Assembly: GCA_964586655.1 (NCBI GenBank)
Contig: CAZPGY010000014.1
Location: forward strand, 3,191-67,190
Source: JAJYSO01 sp964586655
GTDB lineage: Bacteria > Bacteroidota > Bacteroidia > Flavobacteriales > Flavobacteriaceae
Length of the DNA: 64,000 nucleotides
Reading direction: 5' to 3'
The notes under the pieces were generated by a model, which ran no database searches, was not told the origin of the DNA, and saw only the letters and a list, made by a program, of their open reading frames with translations. Below, in pieces: positions 8,261 to 17,181 of the stretch (positions within the stretch are counted from its first letter, which is position 1; every line of letters starts with the position of its first letter). A program made the translations under genes and the position numbers.

Positions 8261-9190
8261 TTAGTTCAGCTTATAGCTAAACCCTACCCCAAGTACTTCT
8301 CGAATTTGAAAAGCTCCGACGGCATCATCGTCATAAATTGCTTGGAAGATAAAATTGGCCGACAACCATTTGTTTACCTTCATGTCCAATTTAAAGGTGT
8401 AATCCATATCCACATTTTGTGGCTTTTCAAGATAATTGGAGTACAAAGAAAGGATATTTTCAACCGATAGGTTGTCGAGTAGTTCAAATTTAGCATAGGC
8501 ATTAAGGGCAGCACCAAATTCAAACCGCATAGACTCTCCTTGATCAACGCCGAAATAATCTCCATCTACATAACCGGGTACGGAGGTAAATTGGTCATCT
8601 ACAAAAGTTACACGAGCCGTTGCAGGGGCAATGTTTACTTTGAGGTTATCACTTTTCTTCCACAAAAAACCAAGTCCCAAGCGCAAGTCTGCCGGGGAAA
8701 AAATATGAGTTGATTTTTCTCCACGAGTAAAGGTGGTAACCTCTTCACCGGTAGCCGGGTTGGTAAAAGTTTTTTCAGCATATTCATAACCGGGGCCAAA
8801 TTGGGTTTTAAAATTGAGAAAAGCAGAGTAAAACCAATTGGACTCTTTGATTTGCTTACCGGCTACCGAATACAATTCAAACTTATCTACGGTTTTTCGA
8901 AGTTCCTGATCTCCTTCAGTTTTAATGACTCCATATTCGGCCAACACTTTGTTGTCCCAAGTGAAATCATCTTTTCGGTAATTAAAGTGATAATCCAAAT
9001 GCGCATTCCCTCCATAGCTGGACATTCCGCCATCTTGCCATTCGGCATTAAAGGCAGCCTGATTAAACAGCAAAGAGAAATTTCCATAAGTATTCCATCC
9101 TTGTAAGCTGTCTTCGTTTTGCTTTGTGTTTTGGGCCAACAAAGCAGTAAATGAAATCATCAATACTGATGTGAAAAATAATCGTTTCAT
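8261..9190 (-). CDS. DUF3078 family outer-membrane beta-barrel protein
   Basis: A 309-residue protein with an N-terminal signal peptide (MKRLFFTSVLMISFTALLAQ). The body is a series of alternating amphipathic strands (WNTYGNFSLLFNQAAFNAEW, GNAHLDYHFNYRKDDFTWDN, FYSAFLNFKTQF) that ends in a strand LGVGFSYKLN, consistent with an outer-membrane barrel of the DUF3078 family. Such proteins are widespread in Bacteroidota with no defined ligand. It is a single-gene unit: promoter at 9217-9251 upstream, bidirectional terminator at 8088-8120 downstream. The length is usual for the family. Confidence 0.8.
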   Translation of the reverse strand: MKRLFFTSVLMISFTALLAQNTKQNEDSLQGWNTYGNFSLLFNQAAFNAEWQDGGMSSYGGNAHLDYHFNYRKDDFTWDNKVLAEYGVIKTEGDQELRKTVDKFELYSVAGKQIKESNWFYSAFLNFKTQFGPGYEYAEKTFTNPATGEEVTTFTRGEKSTHIFSPADLRLGLGFLWKKSDNLKVNIAPATARVTFVDDQFTSVPGYVDGDYFGVDQGESMRFEFGAALNAYAKFELLDNLSVENILSLYSNYLEKPQNVDMDYTFKLDMKVNKWLSANFIFQAIYDDDAVGAFQIREVLGVGFSYKLN

Positions 9191-9216
9191 AGCTATTGTT
9201 TTAAAATTATTTGGGG

Positions 9217-9251
9217 CAAATATAAATATCCTTTGCTTATTAAAAAACCAA
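9217..9251 (-). promoter_or_regulatory. Bacteroidota-type promoter of the DUF3078 gene
   Basis: On the minus strand TATATTTG (9224-9217) matches the TAnnTTTG -7 box exactly and lies 26 bp ahead of the start codon. A TTG at 9251-9249 could be the -33 element, although the 24-base spacer is longer than the usual 17-23. Confidence 0.45.
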
Positions 9252-9280
9252 AAGAGAACAGGATCAATTACCTATGTAAA

Positions 9281-9303
9281 AAGGCCCTTAAAATAAGGGC
9301 CTT
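9281..9303 (-). terminator. Distal terminator of ssb
   Basis: AAGGCCCTTA-AAA-TAAGGGCCTT forms a perfect 10-bp stem. On the minus strand it is followed by a T run, so it terminates transcription arriving from ssb. Confidence 0.75.
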
Positions 9304-9326
9304 AAGCAATTAACATTGTTTTAAAA

Positions 9327-9345
9327 GACTCCTTTTAACGGAGTC
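9327..9345 (-). terminator. Proximal terminator of ssb
   Basis: GACTCC-N7-GGAGTC gives a 6-bp stem; on the minus strand TTTT follows. It precedes the stronger hairpin at 9281-9303, so ssb appears to have two terminators in series. Confidence 0.5.
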
Positions 9346-9387
9346 AACAACACAACTATTGGATTCTGCCATATTCTACAAGCAATA

Positions 9388-9720
9388 TTATTTCCCCATC
9401 AAAACGAGTTCATTTACCCTAATTTGAGTAAAATATTTTTTCTCACCTTTATCGGTCTCATATTGGTTGTAGGTTAGCTTTCCATCAATCATGACTTCCT
9501 TGCCTTTGTTGAGATAGTTTTCAACAATTTCTGCCGTTTTCCCAAAGGCCACAATATTATGCCATTCGGTTTGCGTAACCTTTTCCCCCTGTTTGTTGGT
9601 ATAAGTGTCATTGGTGGCCATAGAAAATTTGGCCAGCTTCCTCCCTTCTTTCAAGTTGACGATCTCGGGGTCGTTTCCTAAGTTTCCGATGAGTTGTACT
9701 CTGTTGCGTAGCGTGTTCAT
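9388..9720 (-). CDS. ssb: Short single-stranded DNA-binding protein
   Basis: A 110-residue OB-fold protein starting MNTLRNRVQLIGNLGNDPEI, the canonical SSB N-terminus, with the conserved TEWHNIVAFGKTAEI and KGKEVMIDGKL segments. It ends at VNELVLMGK, directly after the OB fold: the flexible linker and acidic DDxxPF tail through which most SSBs recruit repair proteins are missing. Bacteroidota often encode such a tail-less SSB in addition to a full-length housekeeping copy, so this is probably an accessory SSB acting in recombination or uptake. It stands alone, with two terminators downstream and a long intergenic region upstream. Confidence 0.9.
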   Translation of the reverse strand: MNTLRNRVQLIGNLGNDPEIVNLKEGRKLAKFSMATNDTYTNKQGEKVTQTEWHNIVAFGKTAEIVENYLNKGKEVMIDGKLTYNQYETDKGEKKYFTQIRVNELVLMGK

Positions 9721-10173
9721 AATAATTAATTTAGTTTATGCTGAATCTCGTTCGTTCAATTCAACAGCACAAATATGAGACGCTTATCGCATCAAAATCG
9801 GTTAATAAACAGTTGTTTACGTTTATTTTCGTTTGTAGTCGTTTGAAAATGGGTGTGATGCATTATTAGACCTCAAGCAAAGCTCCCTAAACCCGTATCA
9901 GCTATGTTTTTAGGCGATTTTTAACTCCTACTTTTCTCTTTTTTATAAACAATATGATTCGGCTAATCATATTGGAAAAAGTTCATTGATTTTTCTCGAC
10001 TCGAGAGGTGATCCCAAAATGAAATATTAATGAGCCCGGTATCTATATCTAATTTTTAAATATCGAAAAGTACTCAACAGGGGGCATAATAAAACGATTG
10101 TTTGGGGTGTTGTGTCTTTTGGCAACCCAACTCATTTTTTTTGACAGCAAATCAAAACAGCCTTCAAAACTTC
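9721..10173. other. Intergenic region upstream of ssb with one perfect palindrome
   Basis: The 453 bp between ssb and the DUF4920 gene contain no supportable reading frame. A perfect 9-bp inverted repeat AATATGATT-CGGCT-AATCATATT lies at 9951-9973; lacking a T run on either side it looks more like an operator or processed hairpin than a terminator. The ssb promoter should lie just above 9720; a near-consensus -7 box (CATATTTG on the minus strand) is seen around 9776. Confidence 0.4.
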
Positions 10174-10698
10174 TTACTCTTTCAATAAAACCCCATCAGC
10201 GGTAAAAGCGTAAGTCAATTCCGGTTCGGTGATGGCGGCAATCTCTTCTTCACTTTTTCCGGCATCTTTGGCCAAATGACGCAAACGTTCTACCGAAATT
10301 TCCTTTAAATAGGCTTTCCCGTGGACTATGGCCTTTTGGTTTTCAATATCTTTGGGCACAAAGAATCCGTAATCTTTAAAAGTTACATGAACGCGTTCTT
10401 CCTTATTTAAAGAGAGTTTCATCCAACAGCCTTTATTCTTGCAAACGGCAGCTACCGGAGCAGAAAATTTAACTTTCAGGGTGTCTCCTGCCTTCAGCTC
10501 TTGGAGTTTTTGCATCATCTCTGTTGAGGAAAGCACTTGTTGATCAGTGATTTCTATTCCAAAACTTTGGTAGTTTTTCTCGATCGATTGCACAGAAGAG
10601 GAAATCGTTTTGGCATTTGAAGTTTCAGATTCTTTCGAGGTCTTGTTTCCACAGGCCGTTAAGCACAAGGCTAAAACCAGTACAATTAAATTTCTCAT
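10174..10698 (-). CDS. DUF4920 lipoprotein
   Basis: A 174-residue protein with a lipoprotein signal (MRNLIVLVLALCLTAC; lipid-modified Cys16), then a Ser-rich linker. The folded part from about residue 45 (YQSFGIEITDQQVLS) to the end matches the DUF4920 family, whose core AAVCKNKGCWMKL and VHVTFKDYGFFVPKD strands are well conserved here. The two cysteines in the C-x4-C-W pattern could form a disulfide or bind a metal or cofactor; function is unknown. It is a single gene on the minus strand with a -7 promoter box at 10738-10745. Confidence 0.8.
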   Translation of the reverse strand: MRNLIVLVLALCLTACGNKTSKESETSNAKTISSSVQSIEKNYQSFGIEITDQQVLSSTEMMQKLQELKAGDTLKVKFSAPVAAVCKNKGCWMKLSLNKEERVHVTFKDYGFFVPKDIENQKAIVHGKAYLKEISVERLRHLAKDAGKSEEEIAAITEPELTYAFTADGVLLKE

Positions 10699-10737
10699 GG
10701 ATTCTATTTTCTTATGATTCCTTTGTCAAGGTTTGGA

Positions 10738-10745
10738 CAAAAATA
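10738..10745 (-). promoter_or_regulatory. -7 promoter box of the DUF4920 gene
   Basis: TATTTTTG on the minus strand fits TAnnTTTG and is 39 bp upstream of the start. No TTG is found at a good -33 distance, so confidence is limited. Confidence 0.3.
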
Positions 10746-10795
10746 CATTTTTTTATCAGATAAATACTTTTTTAACAAAGGAGCCGAATTGGTTT

Positions 10796-13700
10796 TTAAT
10801 TTATCTGAATCAAACTTCCTTCTTGGGCATCTTTTACAATGGTGAGGGATTGTGGAATACGATCTTTCAGTTCCTCGACATGAGAAATGATGCCGACGAT
10901 TTTGTTTTCTTTATTCAAATTGACCAAGGTCTCAAAAATGATGTTAACTGATTCTAAGTCCTGCGTTCCAAAGCCTTCATCTATAAAGAAGAAGTTTTTA
11001 TCGGCTTTTGCATTGCGCTGAACGTTTTCGGCCAAAGCGAGGGCCAAAGCCAGAGACACCTGAAAGGCTTGTCCGCCGGAAAGGGTTTTGACACTCCGAC
11101 TGCGGCCTTCATTGAGGTGATCCACGATTTCAAAATCATTTTTTTCACTCAATCGCAAGCTCAGCTGATGCCGAGTCATACGATGGAAACGAACATTGGC
11201 CTGATCGCACAGCTGGCTGAGGTAAATGGATGAAACATATTCTACAAAACCGGCTCCCTTAAACAGGTTCAGCATAGTTTTAAGGTTGGCCGCCCGATTT
11301 TGCTTCTTCCCCAATTCTTTTTCTAAACCTTGTTTTTTCTCCAAATCCTTTTCCAAGCGAGTTACCTCCTCCTTCAACTTGACAACTTTGTTATTGACTT
11401 CCTCGAGCTGCTTGCGAACTTTTTTCCAACTTTCTTCAACTTCTTTAAAGGATTCCGGGCTAAAAGAGGCTTCAGCTAATTTTGTTTTCAATTCTGAAAT
11501 GCTGTTCTCCAAGGATTTATGGTCTATTCTGAATTTCTCTATTTTCCTGCGTTCGACCGAAACATCGAATTGTTGCTTTAAAACCGCGCGGACTTCCGCT
11601 ATGGAAGAAAGTTGTTCTGCGGATAAATCTTTTGCGATCTTATCTTGGATTTCTTGGAGTTCCGATTGCAATTCCTCCACGCGTTCTTTAATGTTGTTAA
11701 GCTCGGTTTCTTGAGCCGAAATTTTCGGACGCAACCCATTAATCGCCTCTGTCAAATGCTGATGCTGCTCTTCAAGTGCTTTGTTTTCCTTTTTAAATCG
11801 CTCCAAATCTGCCGTCACTTCTTCGGGATTTTTTCTCTCATAAGCCGCCATATCCAAGTGTTTGAGATTGGATTTATACGTATCGATTTTCGTTTGCTTC
11901 TCCCCCACTTCCTTTTGAAGCCGGTGCAGCCTATGTTTGCAACGGTCGAGATACTGCCGTTTTTTTTCAAGATTTTTCCTATGATCGGCCAAAGCTTGGT
12001 CGGCCTGATCGATTTTCTTTTCCAACTCCTCCGCTGCTTCCTGTTTTGCTTTGAATTGTTTGGGGTTTTCAGGATCAAAATCCTCCCACACAAAATCGGC
12101 TCGTTGCTTTTCTATTGCTAAATCGAGTTGCTGAAGCTGCTCTCGCTCGTCATTTATTTGCTTTTCCAATTGCCGTTTTTCTTCTCGCTTTGCAATGACA
12201 GTTTTTTCCTTATCCTGTAATTCTTTATGCTGAGCCTCAAGATCCCGCAGCTCTTTTTCCAAAACATTCAATTCTCGAGAAACATCTTGTTCTTCGGCAA
12301 TATGCGGATGATCTGTAGCACCACACAAAGGACAGGCTTCCCCTTCGTGCAAAGCATGGGCATGCTCGGCCAATTTTTGTTGCACCCTTAAGGCTTCCTT
12401 TTGTTTATTAATTCTTTTTTTCTGTTTTTCCCATTCCAATCGTTGCTTTTTGGAGGTCTCATCAAAAGTATTTAAATCCAGTCCCGCTGTCTTTAATTCT
12501 TCTACAAGCTTTTGAAGCGTTGTGGACAAGTGGGTTATTTTTTTCTGCTTATTTTTTTGATCAGACATTAAATGTTCCCATTTTGAAAACCAGGTTCCCA
12601 CTTGTCGCAGAAGCACAGGATCGATTCGCTTTTTTTTATACTCCCGGAGTTTTTCTTCCTTTTCCTCACAAGTCGCTTTCAATTTTTTGAGCTCCTCTTT
12701 GGTGGTTTGAACCAGCTGCTCTCCTTTTTTTTGACGCTCAGACAAGTCTCGAATCCCGGCTGAATGTGTCAAAATTTGAATAATAAATCGCAAGTCTTCC
12801 TCTTCAACCCTTTTTTGGGGCAATTCATCAACCGATGCTTTGATTTTCTTTAAGGCTTCCCGCTTCTCGTCAATTTCCTTTTGCAATTGCATCAGCTTCT
12901 CAGCCTTCTTTTGTCGCAGGCTTTTCTTTGCATCAACTTCTTTGCACAGCTTTTTCAGATCGACCAAAGGCTGGTAAAATACCGTGTAAAGTCGTTCATA
13001 CCGATTTACTTGCTGCTCCAGTTTCTCATATTTTTCATACTGTTGTTTGCGCTTTTTAAACTCCTCTCGCTTCTGTTTTAATCGGTCAAAATCCTTTTTC
13101 AAGTGATTGAGATACTGATATTTTTGATCGATTTGATCATGCTTCTTTTTTACGCTTTCCTGTTCCGATACGGCCTTATTTAAAGTGTCTTTTTGCTGTT
13201 TGATTCCTTCTAAAGTCACCGCTTCATAGCCTTTCAACTCCCCTTCCAACTGATCTACATCAGACTGATTGGCCTTGAACAGTTTTGCGGTTTTATCCTG
13301 TAAATCATACCGTTGAAGCTGAAAAATATCCTTGAGCATTCGGGTACGTTGAGCGGCAGTAAGCTCTAAAAACTCTCGGAATTTTCCCTGCGGAATAATC
13401 ATCGTACGCTTAAAATGATGGTAGCTCAAATTGATGATTTTTTGAGCATCGGTATGTTCCAAGGGCAGCCACGCACCACTCTTATACGCATAAAAAATCA
13501 CTTTGGGCGTGTGTACATCTTCAAAGTTTTTTGAATTGCGTTTAAACTCGCGAGTCACCCGGTACAAGGTGTTGTCGTAGTTATAAAAATCAAAGCCTAT
13601 AAAAGCGCGATTCGACTTGAGATTCATCATGTTATAACTGCGTTTATCCCGCGCATTCAAACGCTCGGTTTCTCCATACAAAGCAAAGCTTATGGCTTCT

Positions 13701-13834
13701 AAAATAGACGACTTTCCCGAACCGGTGGCTCCAAAAATTCCGAATAAACCGGCATCGGTTAATCTTGTGAAATCAATGGTTTGCCGTTTCTGATAAGAGT
13801 AAATACCTTCTATGGTCAGTTGTTTGGGAATCAT
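10796..13834 (-). CDS. sbcC: SbcC/Rad50-type exonuclease subunit
   Basis: ATG at 13834, one base after the sbcD stop, gives a 1012-residue protein starting MIPKQLTIEGIYSYQ. The Walker A motif GATGSGKS is at residues 35-42. Two very long coiled-coil arms are separated by the zinc hook CPLCGA (residues 501-506), and the C-terminus carries the ABC signature LSGGQAFQVSLALALA and Walker B FFFIDEGFG. With SbcD it forms the Mre11-Rad50-like nuclease that opens DNA hairpins and processes blocked ends in the cytoplasm. An inverted repeat TCAGATAAAT/ATTTATCTGA (10756-10808) brackets its stop codon but lacks a clear T run. Confidence 0.93.
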   Translation of the reverse strand: MIPKQLTIEGIYSYQKRQTIDFTRLTDAGLFGIFGATGSGKSSILEAISFALYGETERLNARDKRSYNMMNLKSNRAFIGFDFYNYDNTLYRVTREFKRNSKNFEDVHTPKVIFYAYKSGAWLPLEHTDAQKIINLSYHHFKRTMIIPQGKFREFLELTAAQRTRMLKDIFQLQRYDLQDKTAKLFKANQSDVDQLEGELKGYEAVTLEGIKQQKDTLNKAVSEQESVKKKHDQIDQKYQYLNHLKKDFDRLKQKREEFKKRKQQYEKYEKLEQQVNRYERLYTVFYQPLVDLKKLCKEVDAKKSLRQKKAEKLMQLQKEIDEKREALKKIKASVDELPQKRVEEEDLRFIIQILTHSAGIRDLSERQKKGEQLVQTTKEELKKLKATCEEKEEKLREYKKKRIDPVLLRQVGTWFSKWEHLMSDQKNKQKKITHLSTTLQKLVEELKTAGLDLNTFDETSKKQRLEWEKQKKRINKQKEALRVQQKLAEHAHALHEGEACPLCGATDHPHIAEEQDVSRELNVLEKELRDLEAQHKELQDKEKTVIAKREEKRQLEKQINDEREQLQQLDLAIEKQRADFVWEDFDPENPKQFKAKQEAAEELEKKIDQADQALADHRKNLEKKRQYLDRCKHRLHRLQKEVGEKQTKIDTYKSNLKHLDMAAYERKNPEEVTADLERFKKENKALEEQHQHLTEAINGLRPKISAQETELNNIKERVEELQSELQEIQDKIAKDLSAEQLSSIAEVRAVLKQQFDVSVERRKIEKFRIDHKSLENSISELKTKLAEASFSPESFKEVEESWKKVRKQLEEVNNKVVKLKEEVTRLEKDLEKKQGLEKELGKKQNRAANLKTMLNLFKGAGFVEYVSSIYLSQLCDQANVRFHRMTRHQLSLRLSEKNDFEIVDHLNEGRSRSVKTLSGGQAFQVSLALALALAENVQRNAKADKNFFFIDEGFGTQDLESVNIIFETLVNLNKENKIVGIISHVEELKDRIPQSLTIVKDAQEGSLIQIN

Positions 13835-13835
13835 A

Positions 13836-15038
13836 TCAGCTGTTTCTAATTTCGTTAAACAATTCCATGAGTTCTTGATTGGGCGCTTGTCCGTCGTTTT
13901 TGGACTTAAAATAGTCTTTAAACAAGGAAGCAGAATCCTGATTAAGATTAAGGGCTGCTTGCCCGTCAGAGGCAAATTCCTTATTTTTCATTTTGGGAAT
14001 CAGATGGATAATACCGCTGTGAGATTGATACAGGCGTTTTCGGTCTTCGGCCTTGAGGTAATCTTCGGTTTCCAAAGTCAGCTCGACCAAAGCCTCCTGA
14101 TTGTCCCTTAACCAAGCAAGCGCTTCTGTCATATCAGTGAATTTTTTTCGCTTTAAAGGTCGGCCTGATTTTAAATTGATGCGTTCTATCTGTGCTGTTT
14201 TTCCGGGTTCGACATCCACAATAGCCACTTGCTTTTGCTGTCCGGCTTCGGCAAAAGAATAAGCTAAAGGAGAACCACTGTAAATCACCGGTTGATGACT
14301 GCCCACATCTTGATAACGGTGTAAATGTCCGAGAGCGGCATATTGAATTTTTTGAGGAATCGCATCCGAATAAACCAAATCAGCATTACCTATATTCAAC
14401 GGTTTTTCTCCTTCAGGTTCTTCCGATAATTCTGTTCCTCGTTGCCCCATAAACAAATGAGTCATCAATAAATTCACTCCTTTTTCATCAACATATTCAT
14501 CGGCGAGCAGCTGCCATCTTTCTGTCAAACTCTCTTGTAGGGATTGGCGTTTGTCTTCATCGCCAAAATATGTTTTCAGGCGTACTTCATTGGCAAAAGC
14601 AGTGTGCAAGAGGCGAACCGGAAAATCAAATTGCGGCAAATGGAGTTCGATAAATCCCGGAGCGGTAGTCGCTACTTTAAAACCGGTTTCAAAAACCGGA
14701 ACCGTATCGGTGGGACGCCCTATCAGAATAATTCCATTTTCTCGGGCCAACACATCGGCTACGTTTACTCGATCGGGAGAATCGTGGTTACCGGCAATCC
14801 CAATAACAGGCACTTTTCCGTTTTGCGTCAGCTTTTTTAAGGTTTTGTAAAGCAGTTCGACGGCCTCGTTGGGCGGATTAAAGGTATCGTACAAATCCCC
14901 GGCCACCAAAACCAAATCCACCGCTTTTTCTCGGGCGATATGGGTAATTTCTTTTAAAACTTCCTCTTGCTCCGGCAAGCGGCTGTAATAATCTAATCGC
15001 TTGCCCAAATGCCAGTCGGCGGTGTGTAAAATACGCAT
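13836..15038 (-). CDS. sbcD: SbcD/Mre11-type exonuclease subunit
   Basis: A 400-residue metallophosphoesterase that begins MRILHTADWHLGKRL. The phosphoesterase metal motifs are present in order: DWHLGK (about residue 8), GDLYD (about 47), GNHDS (about 83) and later MTHLFM and LGHLH. It is the nuclease partner of SbcC and the first gene of a two-gene operon: its TGA is followed after one base by the sbcC ATG, implying translational coupling. Length and domain order are normal for SbcD. Confidence 0.93.
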   Translation of the reverse strand: MRILHTADWHLGKRLDYYSRLPEQEEVLKEITHIAREKAVDLVLVAGDLYDTFNPPNEAVELLYKTLKKLTQNGKVPVIGIAGNHDSPDRVNVADVLARENGIILIGRPTDTVPVFETGFKVATTAPGFIELHLPQFDFPVRLLHTAFANEVRLKTYFGDEDKRQSLQESLTERWQLLADEYVDEKGVNLLMTHLFMGQRGTELSEEPEGEKPLNIGNADLVYSDAIPQKIQYAALGHLHRYQDVGSHQPVIYSGSPLAYSFAEAGQQKQVAIVDVEPGKTAQIERINLKSGRPLKRKKFTDMTEALAWLRDNQEALVELTLETEDYLKAEDRKRLYQSHSGIIHLIPKMKNKEFASDGQAALNLNQDSASLFKDYFKSKNDGQAPNQELMELFNEIRNS

Positions 15039-15266
15039 GTTTTATGTTTTTAATTGCCCGTTTATCAACAGCTGAGCTCCCTCATCGGCGGTTGCGTTAT
15101 TATGCCGAATCTACATACAAAACAGACCAATCCGAGGGATAATACCAAAAATAGCCTACAAATTAATCCAACTATTTAAGGCTAAAAGAAAAATTCTTTC
15201 AAAGATAAGGATTCTATGGCTAATGCAATTCCCTTAAAAAGGGCCTGTCAAAAAAATGGATATTAA

Positions 15267-15360
15267 GGCACGCTGATGACGCTGATCATGCTGATTTTCG
15301 CTGGTTTAATTGGTGACTTTTTTCCGCGTCGATCTGCTGAATCCGCGTTATCGGCGTGCT
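15267..15360 (+). repeat. GCACGC-ended repeat, copy 1
   Basis: A 94-bp unit starting GCACGCTGATGACGCTGATC and ending ATCGGCGTGCT. Its ends are inverted repeats (GCACGC/GCGTGC) and its first half is built of 9-bp steps GCTGATNNN. Further copies lie at 15384-15449 (shorter) and 15915-16007, bracketing the GxxExxY gene. Confidence 0.75.
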
Positions 15361-15383
15361 ACCCTCATCTACCTGGAAACAAA

Positions 15384-15449
15384 GGCACGCTAATGACGCT
15401 GATCATGCTGATTTTCGCGGATTTGGTTGATGGTTTTTATCCGCGTGCT
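15384..15449 (+). repeat. GCACGC-ended repeat, copy 2 (short)
   Basis: A 66-bp version of the same unit, with the middle part deleted but both ends (GCACGC and GCGTGCT) retained. It lies 31 bp beyond the stop codon of the GxxExxY gene, which is on the minus strand. Confidence 0.7.
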
Positions 15450-15480
15450 ATTCTTTAAATAAACAACTAATTTATACAGA

Positions 15481-15861
15481 TTATTTATTCGAAAATATTT
15501 TTCGTTTAAACTCCGGCTCCTGACCAAAATTGAATAATAACCCCACTTCTATCCGAGTAGCTTTTAGATAATTAATCAACTGAAATTCATGCTCTTCTCG
15601 TAGACTTTCATAGGCCTTTAACTCAAGGATCACTTTATTATTTACAATCAGGTCTGCATAATACTCCCCCACTTCCACTTCCTTGTAAAATACTTTTATT
15701 TGCTTTTGCCTTTCCACAAAAAAATTCATTTGCCTTAACTCATAAAACAAAGCTTTTTCATACACTTTCTCCAAAAATCCAAATCCTAATTCATTATAAA
15801 CTTTATAAAAAGAGTGAATTATTTGCCCAGTTAGCTCATGATATTTATAGTCGACTCTCAC
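15481..15861 (-). CDS. GxxExxY family protein
   Basis: A 126-residue protein beginning MRVDYKYHELTGQIIHSFYK. It contains the naming motif LGFGFLEKVYEKAL (G-x-x-E-x-x-Y), then EVGEYYADLIVNNKVILELKA and YLKATRIEVGLLFNFG, typical of the GxxExxY (PF13366) family. The D-L-I-V-x(5)-ILELKA strand pair resembles a PD-(D/E)xK nuclease core, which some authors suggest for this family, but no activity is established. Genes of this family are often embedded in arrays of short repeats, as here, where three GCACGC-ended units surround it. It has no operon partner. Confidence 0.8.
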   Translation of the reverse strand: MRVDYKYHELTGQIIHSFYKVYNELGFGFLEKVYEKALFYELRQMNFFVERQKQIKVFYKEVEVGEYYADLIVNNKVILELKAYESLREEHEFQLINYLKATRIEVGLLFNFGQEPEFKRKIFSNK

Positions 15862-15914
15862 AATACCTCGTTTTTTTACGAAGTTAACAAAATAATATTA
15901 ATCTAAGCGGAAAA

Positions 15915-16007
15915 GCACGCTGATGACGCTGATCATGCTGATTTTCGCAGGTTTAGTTGGTGATTTTTTTCTGCGTCCATCTGCTTAATCTGCGTTATCG
16001 GCGTGCT
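15915..16007 (+). repeat. GCACGC-ended repeat, copy 3
   Basis: A 93-bp unit almost identical to copy 1 (same start GCACGCTGATGACGCTGATC, same end ATCGGCGTGCT) and in the same orientation, just upstream of the GxxExxY start codon. Together the copies flank that gene on both sides. Confidence 0.75.
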
Positions 16008-16117
16008 ATCCTCGTCTCTATAAAAACCTCATCATTTTCATTCCCCCATCCTTTTTAAATCCCTAAATTTGCAGTTTGAAAATTTGAACATAACCAGAAA
16101 CCCAATTTTTATACCCT

Positions 16118-17176
16118 ATGCTCAACCTCCATCCCGCACAAATCGAATCCCTGTCCATTCATCGTGTTGGTAATAAAAGTAGAAATGAAGGCATTTTTTT
16201 ATCCGAAGAAGCCTATGAAATCAACGACGAATTGCACGCACTACTCAAAGAATATTTTCTCAAGCCCTTTCGCGACAAGGAAAAGAATTTCTATCAATTT
16301 GTTCACGAAACAGATTTAGAATTTCACGAGTTATACGAGCAGGTCAACACTGTTTTCAACAATCCATTAAAAACCCATGAAGCTTCTAAACGCATTGCCA
16401 GGCTGTTGTTTGACCAGTCTACCCATCCACATATCAAATCAGGAGAAGTTTATGTAGTTTATTTTGAAAACATCTTATTAGACAACGAGCGCACCGAAGC
16501 AGTTGGTATTTTTAAATCGGAGTTGAAACACGATTTTTTACAGTTTCAAGAAAAAGCGGGCAATCTCAACATGCTGTTGGAACAGGGAGTTAACCTTAAT
16601 AAACTGGACAAAGGAGCCGTCATTTTTAATGTCAACAAAGACGAAGGCTACAAAATTTTATCGGTAGATGCCAATCGATATGACACCAAATATTGGCTGG
16701 AGCAATTCTTAGGGGTAGATATTTTTGCTGATGAGAATTTTAATACCAAGAGCTATTTAAAATTCTGTCAGAATTTTGCCAAAGACGTGGTGCTCCCCGC
16801 AGAAGACAAACAACAAGAAGTAATGTTTATGAACCGTGCGGTCAATCACTTTGCCAAGAATGATGATTTTAAAGAAGATGTTTTCCTCAATGAAGTGATG
16901 GAGAACCCCGACTTGGTACCCGAGTTTCAAAATTATAAAACCGAGAAAGGCCCAAAATATAAAGTAGAAGACCTCACCGAATTTCCGGTTTCCAATACAG
17001 CTGTTTCTTCCGCGCGGAAAAAAATCAAAAGCATCATCAACTTGGATACCCATATTCAAATTAAAATGGATTTTGTCAACTCTGAAAGTGCCGATAAATT
17101 CATTGAAAAAGGATGGGATCCGGATCGGGAAATGTATTACTATTTGGTCTATTTTAATAACGAGGAGAAAAAATAA
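16118..17176 (+). CDS. YejK-type nucleoid-associated protein
   Basis: A 352-residue soluble protein of the 37-kDa nucleoid-associated (YejK/NdpA, PF04245) family. The N-terminal LSIHRVGNKSRNEGIFLSEE, the mid-protein VYFENILLDNERTEAVGIFKSE and the YWLEQFLGVDIFADENFNTKSYL segment match this family, which in E. coli is found with the nucleoid. The C-terminal part (SNTAVSSARKKIKSIINLD) is basic and might contact DNA. It is followed after 5 bp by a lipoprotein gene, so the two are probably co-transcribed, though a functional link is not obvious. No signal peptide is present. Confidence 0.8.
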   Translation: MLNLHPAQIESLSIHRVGNKSRNEGIFLSEEAYEINDELHALLKEYFLKPFRDKEKNFYQFVHETDLEFHELYEQVNTVFNNPLKTHEASKRIARLLFDQSTHPHIKSGEVYVVYFENILLDNERTEAVGIFKSELKHDFLQFQEKAGNLNMLLEQGVNLNKLDKGAVIFNVNKDEGYKILSVDANRYDTKYWLEQFLGVDIFADENFNTKSYLKFCQNFAKDVVLPAEDKQQEVMFMNRAVNHFAKNDDFKEDVFLNEVMENPDLVPEFQNYKTEKGPKYKVEDLTEFPVSNTAVSSARKKIKSIINLDTHIQIKMDFVNSESADKFIEKGWDPDREMYYYLVYFNNEEKK

Positions 17177-17181
17177 AAACG

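Noticed and set aside
10756..10808. Inverted repeat TCAGATAAAT/ATTTATCTGA around the sbcC stop as a terminator
   Set aside because: A+T-rich stem with a 33-base loop and no T run on the minus strand.
13835..13975. Extended N-terminus of SbcC
   Set aside because: The extra 47 codons lie inside sbcD and lack similarity to SbcC; ATG 13834 gives the conserved start.
15276..15458. A 60-codon frame on the plus strand
   Set aside because: Made entirely of the GCACGC-ended repeats; periodicity explains its openness.
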